Positions 37,001 to 46,000 of a stretch of 64,000 nt of DNA are shown here, piece after piece. The notes under the pieces are model-generated. The model was not told where the DNA came from, did not search any database, and saw only the letters and a program-made list of their open reading frames with translations. The number at the start of each line of letters is the position of its first letter. Within the stretch, counting starts at the first letter, position 1. This DNA is from Norana najaformis (taxonomy: Eukaryota > Annelida > Clitellata > Crassiclitellata > Hormogastridae). Location: positions 9,374,856-9,438,855 of the forward strand of contig OZ029929.1 in the NCBI GenBank assembly GCA_964023275.1, in the 5' to 3' direction. A program made the translations under genes and the position numbers.

Positions 37001-40000
37001 GTGCAGCTGAGAAATGTTTCTCTGGCACACATTAGCAAGTTAGGGTACAGGGAACCAGCGTCGCGGCGTCTGCACTTTATTTCTCAATTCTATATTTTCT
37101 AACTTTTCGACGTCTTTTCTGATTTTTTAATTTTTCTTTCTTACCGGATTTATGCTCTGTCTTTGGTGAGTTCGTTCCTATTTGTTTCAACATTTAATCA
37201 GCTTAAGATTTGCCTAATTTTTGTCCTTTTTGCACTCGTTCGCCTGCGTCTTTACCTTCCGCCATTTTAGCTTCATCAAACTGCCACGTCATCTTAGATC
37301 ACATAATGTACAGTTCAATCATTCTTCTTATTTTTGGTCTACGTTTCATGATCGCCTTCCATATTAGTTGCCAACCCTTCCACACCCGCTTGCCCTACAT
37401 TGTTCCTACAGCCAAACATTCTTACTGCGCCCAATTTGGCACAACGACTATGCAGTATGGACGTATGTGTTTTATTCCTTTATCGTTCTTCCTAACTTCA
37501 TCTCTCAGGCGACCACCACAGCACCTCACCCGCCATACCATCTTCAACATACTAATCCTGCTTTCCGGGGACATCCACCCAAATCCTGGCCCACTGGATT
37601 TTTATTCATGTTCTCCTCCCTCACCTCCTACCTATCCTCCTCCTTCCAGAATTTCTTCCTCCAACTTCCTCGACAATGCTCAAAATACTGACAACAGCCG
37701 CTTCTTACTTTGCACGCTAAATATCCGATCATTACTACATCCTGCACATTCACAAGAAATCAATGATATAGCCCTCTCTTCTCACCCGCCTGACATATTT
37801 GCCTTATCTGAAACCTGGTTTAATTTAAACACCACTCTTGCTCAGTATGAAGACTGTATTCCTCCTGGCTACCATCTTTACAGTACACCTCGTCCCTGCA
37901 AACCATCTAGCCCTTCTCATAAAAATCCAACTGGAGGTGGTATTGCCTTTCTCACCCGAGAACCTGCCACAGTTTTAGACTCACCTGGTTACTGTTTCCA
38001 CTCTTTTGAATGTGCATCAGTTACGCTTAAACTTCCTCACACAAATCTGACTATCTTTAATGTATATCGCCCTCCATCCTCCTCTTCATATTCAAGTCCT
38101 CCATCGGTCTTCCTGAAAGAATTTACCACCCTCCTCTCTACTGCCGCCACTACACCTCATGAATTTCTGATTACAGGTGACTTCAATATACATGTCGATA
38201 ACCCCTATGACACATTTGCTTCTGAATTCCTCACCCTATTGTCCTCAACTAATCTGGTTCAACATGTCAAATTCCCCACCCACATTCACAATCACACACT
38301 TGACCTTATTATCACATCATCATTCTCCACTCTATCACCTGATATATCTTTCTCTTTTGACAGGCCATCTGATCATTACCCCATCTTTACCTATCTTAAC
38401 ATTCTTCCGACACCACGTCCTGATCCTGTCTTTCATTCTTTTCGTCGCATCAGTTCAATAAATATTGAAGCCTTCATACAAGATATTTCCTGTTCTGACC
38501 TCGTTTTAAATCCACCCTCCTCCCTGGATGACCTTCTCTCTTCCTATAACACCACTCTTTCCACTATCCTTGACAAGCATGCTCCTATTATTATCAAATC
38601 CAGTTCTCACTCTAACAATCCTTGGTTCAACTCCTATCTCCAGGCCTTCAAATCTTTCCGGCGACGCCTTGAGCGTGCCTACAAACGCACCAGGGATCCT
38701 GAACTTCTCTCTGCCCTTAAATCTGCCACAAATAAATACCATCGCCTTCTTACTGCAGCTAAACAGAGATTTTACTCCTCACTAGTTCGTGCTCGATCCT
38801 CTAGCCCTCGCCTTCTCTGGAAAACCATTAATCAACTCCTCCATCGGAACTCATCTAGCCCACTTCCAAATTCTCTTCCGTCTTCTTCAATAGCCGACTC
38901 GTTCTGTTCTTTCTTTTCGAACAAAATTAGTACCCTCCGTCTCTCTCTTCAATCTCTACTTTCCAAAACCTCCAACAATCCAGCTGCTGATGCTCCCTCT
39001 TCCACCTATGACAGCCCACCTTCCCCACCTCGATCCTCATTTTCTGCTTTTCAACCTACATCAGAGACCGAAATACTAAATCTGCTAAAATCTCTCCCAA
39101 ACAAACAGTGTGAACTTGACCCTATACCTACCTCCTTATTGAAAGACTGTGCATCTGTCCTTGTTCCAATTATTACCAAAATAGTTAACCTCTCCCTCTC
39201 TACTGGAAAATTTCCCCTTCTTTTTAAACACTCTCTTGTTACCCCTCTTCTCAAGAAATCATCTCTCGACAAGGAAATCGTTTCTAACTACCGGCCTGTT
39301 TCTAACCTGACTTTCATCTCCAAATTAACTGAACGGATTGTCCTCTCTCGAATCAATAACTATTTAGCTTCTAACTCACTCATTAACCCACATCAGTCTG
39401 GTTTTACTAAACGCCACTCAACCGAAACTCTGCTGACATCTCTCTACAACAAGCTTGTTTCTGCCATTTCTTATCAACAGGTTTCTTGCCTCTGTCTCCT
39501 CGATATCTCTGCAGCCTTCGACACCATAGATCACAATATCTTACTCCACCGACTTTCAACCTGGTTTGGTTTTGCTGACACTGCTCTCCTATGGATACAG
39601 TCTTATCTCTCCTCCCGCTCTTTCTCTGTTAAAACTTCGGAAGCCTCTTCTAAGTCATGCCCTCTCACTTGCGGAGTTCCACAAGTCTCCGTTCTTGGAC
39701 CTCTTCTGTTTATCCTCTACACTACCCCACTCAGTTCACTCATTAAAGCATCCTCCGTTGACCATCACCTCTATGCTGATGACACCCAACTATTCATCTC
39801 TTTCTCTCCAAATTGTTTCAATGAATCTACAGATCATCTTCTTTGTGTGGTTAAACAAATCTCCTCTTGGATGACATCTAATCTCTTATGCCTGAACCCA
39901 TCTAAAACTGAATTCATACTTATCGGCCTACGTGACCAGCTCAAGAAAATTCCTGACCCCTCTATCTCCCTCAGCCTGGACTCTGCCTCCACCCACACCT

Positions 40001-43000
40001 TTAATACTAACTCTTCTGTCCGTAATTTAGGTGTTATTTTCGACCAGAACCTTACTTTTTCTGATCATATCACCCATCTTTCCCGCTCTTGCTTTATGCA
40101 TATCCGCGACCTTCGCAGAATCCGTCCTATGCTTGACTTCAAAACCGCATCTATCATTGCCACATCCATAGTCCATGCAAAACTTGACTACTGCAATTCA
40201 CTTTTCCTCAATATTGACACAACCCAGATACATCGCCTACAAGCTATCCAGAATGCTCTCGCACGTGCTGTCACCAAAACCCCCAAACACCATCACATCA
40301 CCCCTGTTCTCAAATCACTGCACTGGCTTAAAATACCAGAACGAATAGAGTACAAAGTCTTATCCCTCACCTACAACACACTTCAATCCTCCCAACCCTC
40401 CTATCTTCGTCAATTATTTACTATCCAACCACTCCGTTCAACCCGCTCCTCATCTGTCCTAACACTTCTTCGCCCTCCCGTCACCTCATCCTTAAAATTT
40501 GGAAATCGCTTGATAGCCATAGCTGCCCCACCCCTTTGGAATAAACTCCCGCCAGAATTGCGACAGTTGTCTGGTCAATCATACGAACTCACCAACATTT
40601 CACCTCTTTCAGTTTCTGCGCAGGCCTTTCACTCAAGACTGAAAACACTTCTTTTCCAGAAATCTTATCCTGATTCTTCCTCTTCCTCTTATCTCTCTTC
40701 TCGCTTCAATTTCAAACATCATCCACCGTAGCCGTCCGACTGTCTGAGTGCCTGACTCCTGGATCTTGACCCTTTTGCCTATCGATTTTGTTTTGACTGA
40801 GCGCCTGTGAATAAGCTGGTTCCCGCAACTTAGCTTTCGTTGAGCGCTGTAGAAATCTCGAGATTACGATTACGATTACGATTATGATCCTTTCTAGTCA
40901 ACTGCACCCACTGGTCCCTGAGCTGATTTCACGACATCAAATCCTGTACTTCTGCAATGATGGTTTGTGCTTCCGACACGTAAGTGTCAGATGGATGACA
41001 GGTCAACTATAGCAGGACGTCGTCGGCTTCTCTTCACCTGGTGATGAGTAGCTGAGTCAGATCAGCTGCATAATAGATGTACAAAAGAGGCCATTTCCAA
41101 ATCTACTACTAGTAATAGTTTATTCACATAATTTTCTGCTTTGGATGGGATTTACATATTGACCCTAGACCAAAAAAAACAAATACCAGAATACCAAGTC
41201 ACTCATCTGCCATAACCAAGTCACTCATCTGCCATAACCAAGTCACTCATCTGCCATAACCAAGTCACTCATCTGCCATAACCAAGTCACTCATCTGCCA
41301 TAACCAAGTCACTCATCTGCCATAACCGTTTAGTACTTAACAAAAAAAAATTACCAACTGATATTAAAGACTATAATCTGGTCATATGACGAACAAAAGC
41401 AATCTGTGGCGGGAGGTTGTGTTAGAATCAACTTCAGAGGATCTATGACTACTGACATCCATTTTTACTATCAAATACAGCATTAGATCACTTCCTTCTG
41501 TACAACTGTAATAGTCACAATTTAATTCCGATGGTGCTCTGCAGCATCTATAAAATGCAACTGCAGAGAAACCATCACCAGATGGCACCAACCTCCAATT
41601 TTCAGCTGTGGATTCTGCGCGGATGAGAGAAGGATGTTGGAAGGCTTGAGGTCCATGTGAGACACATGCTTTGACCTCATGTACTGAAGAGCAGTTGCTA
41701 CATAACAAAACACACAACACTTATTAATCTAATATTTATTTAAACCCTTTAATGACTGCAGAAATTTTAACAGGCTGCCAGAAATAAGAATAGCAGCCAA
41801 TGCATCAAATGACTTGGGTGTTGGTAAAGGTAAAATGAACCTGTGCAGTTGTAGAAAGCAAAAATGCTAAAAAGAAAAGCAAGTCACCCACCTTTACCAC
41901 TGCACCAAGTTTCATTGAGGGTAATAAAGGTTGGCAAAGTGAGATTAGAAATGAATCGAGAAGTGCCAGTAGGCTGAAGATAAGCTGCGATGTATGCTGC
42001 AGATGTTCCACATGAATTTGCATAAAAACAGAATGGAAAATGTTACTGGCATCACACAGCAGTAGCACATACAACTGAATTGAAAAAGGAGCACTAGGAA
42101 TCAGGTAAAATTAATGGGCTTCAGCCAAATTCAAAAATAGCACAGACCGTAGCAATGCATGTGCAAATTCAGGAATGTACCTGTCTCCATCAGATCTGGT
42201 AAGGAGCAGAGACAGGAACAGTATGCAGTTTATAAGCAAGAAGTGTTATGGAGCAGCCATAATAAAAGTGAGAGAAATTAAAGTCAGTAATCACAGTGAA
42301 AGAAATTAAAACACAAGGAAAAGAGTCAGCATGTAAAAAAGAGTGACCTAATAAGAAAAGAACAGTTCAACAGTTCATGGGGAACTGATGAATGCAGATA
42401 ATTAACAGAGTGCCTGCCATGTCAGTACGGAACTAGAAATCGTATAATTAAAGGTTGTGCTTGGAAGCTTGCTGTATGCTACATAACAAAACACACAAAA
42501 AATAAAAATTTGGAAACCAAAATGGAAACCAAAAGATAATTTGCTGTTAGAATGATGAAACATTATGTAAGAATGCAACAAGAAATTATAAATCAACAAA
42601 TCTGTACACTCTACTAAAATCTTTGCACTGGCTTCTTGTTCAGCACAGGATTTCTTTCAAACTGGGGCTTAAAGGTTATAAAACATTAAAATCTGGCCAA
42701 CAACAAAGCAGCTTAACATTGATTACTATGCTCAAGTGTCGGATGGCTTAAAATCCGTTGCTATGCAGGCACTAAGTAGGCTCTGAATATGTTTAAACTC
42801 TTTGACCAACTAAGAAACACTAAGTGAGAGTACAGAATCAATCCTCATTCCCCAGATCAATCATTATTCAACCACATCATCTGACTGTCTTTCTCTGGTT
42901 TGACAAGATTTTTCAGTTGCAGGATCTAACTTTTGGAATTCTCTTCCTGCATCTGTTCGATCTGATCAGTCTCAAGTCATTTCGATCTCAACTAAAGACT

Positions 43001-46000
43001 CACATTTTTCGGTTGGCTTATCCACCCTAGGCTGTCTCTCTGATTCATTAGACAGACTTTCTGGACACTGACCTGATTGGCATTAGGAAATGGTCAATAT
43101 GGCATTTGTTACAGCTATAGAAAATGAGTCTTAGATACCTAGCTGCTGGAGAAAGCGTCTGGCAATTTTTTCTGGCAGAGTTCTTCGATCTCGAATGAAG
43201 GTTGAAAGGTCTCCACCGCTACAGAACTCCATGATAATGTAGATGTAATTCTCATCCCACTTAAAGAAACATAAATATCAACAACAAAATAACTAATCAA
43301 GTAAACAAACCTTTTCACAGGTTCATACTGGAATGCTACCCTGCTTCTCAGCATCCCAGAAATTAGACATCTCTTGCCAAAAATATCTTTGACATGAGTT
43401 AAGTTTTGATCCTATTCCTTGAAACAGTTCTCACGTGCAGTCCATTGGAATCATACTTTAATCACATAATTATATATATATATATACAGCCACCCAAGGT
43501 GGCTGTCTTCAATTATCTTCTAGGAAACCTCTGAAGAGGCAGGTCCGAACTGATAACAAAAACCATGATCAAACGGCAGGAACAGAAGCAAAGAAAGACT
43601 AAGAAGCCCATGTCACAAATTCAATGCAACCAAAATCATGCATCAAACACAGCAAAACTTATACGCTGCATGCCAGATGAACAGCCAGGTCATCTTGCGC
43701 TGTGAACGAGAGTTCCACAGTCCAGTACAGATGACACCAAGATGCATAGCTCCCTGAGATAAGATGACGCACAGCCTGCATGACAGCAATGATGCACATC
43801 ACAATTTTAAACCCAGTGCATTTTGCAAGGGTAACTAGCACAGCTCTTCATATGAGAAATTACATGTAGATATAAGTCCAGATCTTAAATACTACCATGC
43901 AGATGAGCCACAGCTGCAGTCTGCTTCAACAAGTCATTGTAACCACCTACACCCAAGGTGGCTGTCTGGACTTAGCCATCACACTGATTGATGCTATTGA
44001 AATCATGCTGTTGTAATTGAAATCAGCTTATCTATTCTAATGACTTCTATTGTGCCGTTGTCAAGTGAATCGTAATCAAAATCATAATCCAATGGAGAAG
44101 CCAGGCTGAATTCCTTTAGGTCAGGGAAACCAGAAGTTAGGCTATGGTAGGGAAGCTAGTTGACACACATGAGTGAGTCTTAAGCTTAGACTTGAATGCC
44201 ATCACAGAACTGACAAAACGGATCAAACTTGGCAGTGAATTCCAAAGCCATGGACCAGCAGCTGAGAATGCTTTAGAACAGCAAGTCAGCTGAAGTCACC
44301 CTGGAGCCTCCATTCACTTCAAATCATGACCTATTTAACATACAGCATTTGAGTAGCCCAAGCACATTAGGATGAAGCAATGGATGATATCGGCTGTGTC
44401 AGAAAGACTTGCTGTATGACTCAGATGCAGCACAGTTGATAGGAGCAAGACTTTCAGAGAGAGGTCCACCATGGATCAATTTTCATCAAGTAACATATCA
44501 AGCTCCAGTCCATCAGGGTCACTTTGTTCATGTCTGACCCAACCATGTACAATGCAGTTTTGCTGGATTTAGGCAAATCCAACTGCAGAAAATCCATTCA
44601 TATATTTCCAGTATATAGTTCACATTTCTGACACAACAGCAAATGCCTTAGACGACTCCAATTACTAACCCAGCTCAAGTTTGTTTAATTTCACTGTGTC
44701 TAATCTACTTGTTCTTTGCACAACAGAGACCAATAACTGATTCCTGGTGCACTATTAGTTTTAAGATAGGGTTAATTTATTTGCTCAAGTTATAAGCACC
44801 ACTATCTACTAACAAAGTATCACTTGGTGGCACTAAATCACAGTATGAATAAATGGTCTGGGGAAGAATCAATTGTGTAAATTTTTCCTTATGAAGCAGG
44901 CATTTAACCCATCAGCTACCAAGTCCTATTCCATTAAGCAGCTCCAACACTGCAGAAAGAAATTTAAATGAACATAAAAGAATCCATACAGTGAAATCCT
45001 TGAGATGAACGATATGTTCATGTTTGAGCGTCTTGAGCAATTCTATTTCAGTCAGAAGGTTTTCCTTTGAAACGTTATTCAACGACGCCTTGCCGACACA
45101 CTTTACGGCCACTACTTCCCTCAGTCCACTCTGCAATTCAAAATTTACTGTAATTAAGTAAGTTTTAGTACTTTTGCTTGTAGCACAGTATTAAAACAAT
45201 TAAAACACTTTTACATGTACTGAAATAATATTTCACCCATTTTGCTCTACTTTCACTTCACTACAACTAATGCTTAAATGTTCGTTGCTCGCTTTTTTAC
45301 GAGCTCAGTGTAAACATACAGTAGTAGTAGTAATTTTGTCACAGTTTAAACAAAAGAGCGATCACCCACCCATGAGGCAAGAAGGGGCAACTATTTCTTG
45401 GGAAGGGGCAGCAAAATCAGAGAATCAATAAAGCAGCTTAACACTGATTCATAATGGCCGAGTGCCAGATCCATTGCAGCAGTAGGCTGTGCATGCATTG
45501 GGTAAACTTTGAATATACTTCAACCTTCTGAGCGACTAAGCAACATGAAGTGAAGGTATTAAGCCTCTTTGAGTATAAAATCATAGTACACCTGGAAGGA
45601 TTATAAAACCAATGAGGAGGTGTTGCACTTGGTACAAGAAGAAAGGACACTACAATAAGGAGGAGATAAATGAACTGGATTGGTCACATACTGCGTGGAA
45701 ATTCTCTCCTGAGGACAGTGATAGAAGGAAGAATTGAAGGAAAGAAGGTTCGTAATCGTAATCTCGAGATTTCTACAGCACCCAACGAAAGCTAAGTCAT
45801 GGGAACCAGTTTATCCTGACTCTTCCTTAAACCAGGTTCAAGGAAGATTCAGGTTCTTCAACCAGGTTCTTCCTTGGTCTTCCTTGAACTAGGTTCAAGG
45901 AAGACCAAGAAATATGCTGTTGAACTGGATGATGGATAAAGAAAGAAGACGGGTCAACAAAGAAGTTAAAGAAAGGGCATAGAACAGAGAAGAGTGGCGT

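Larger units (their letters stand above)
37050..40890 (+). mobile_element. Near-complete CR1/L2-type LINE, antisense in ULK3 intron 4
   Basis: The element contains a 5' region from about 37050, one long ORF (37207-40731) and a ~160-bp 3' untranslated end finishing in GATTACGATTACGATTACGA (40862 onward), the short-repeat tail typical of the CR1/L2 group. At least four truncated 3' copies are in the window (23430, 45750, 46390 and 47083). It is inserted opposite to ULK3 transcription. The exact 5' boundary and target-site duplication are not identified. Confidence 0.85.

Noticed and set aside
41194..41325. CRISPR-like array
   Set aside because: The 22-bp units abut directly with no spacers, in an intron of an animal gene.
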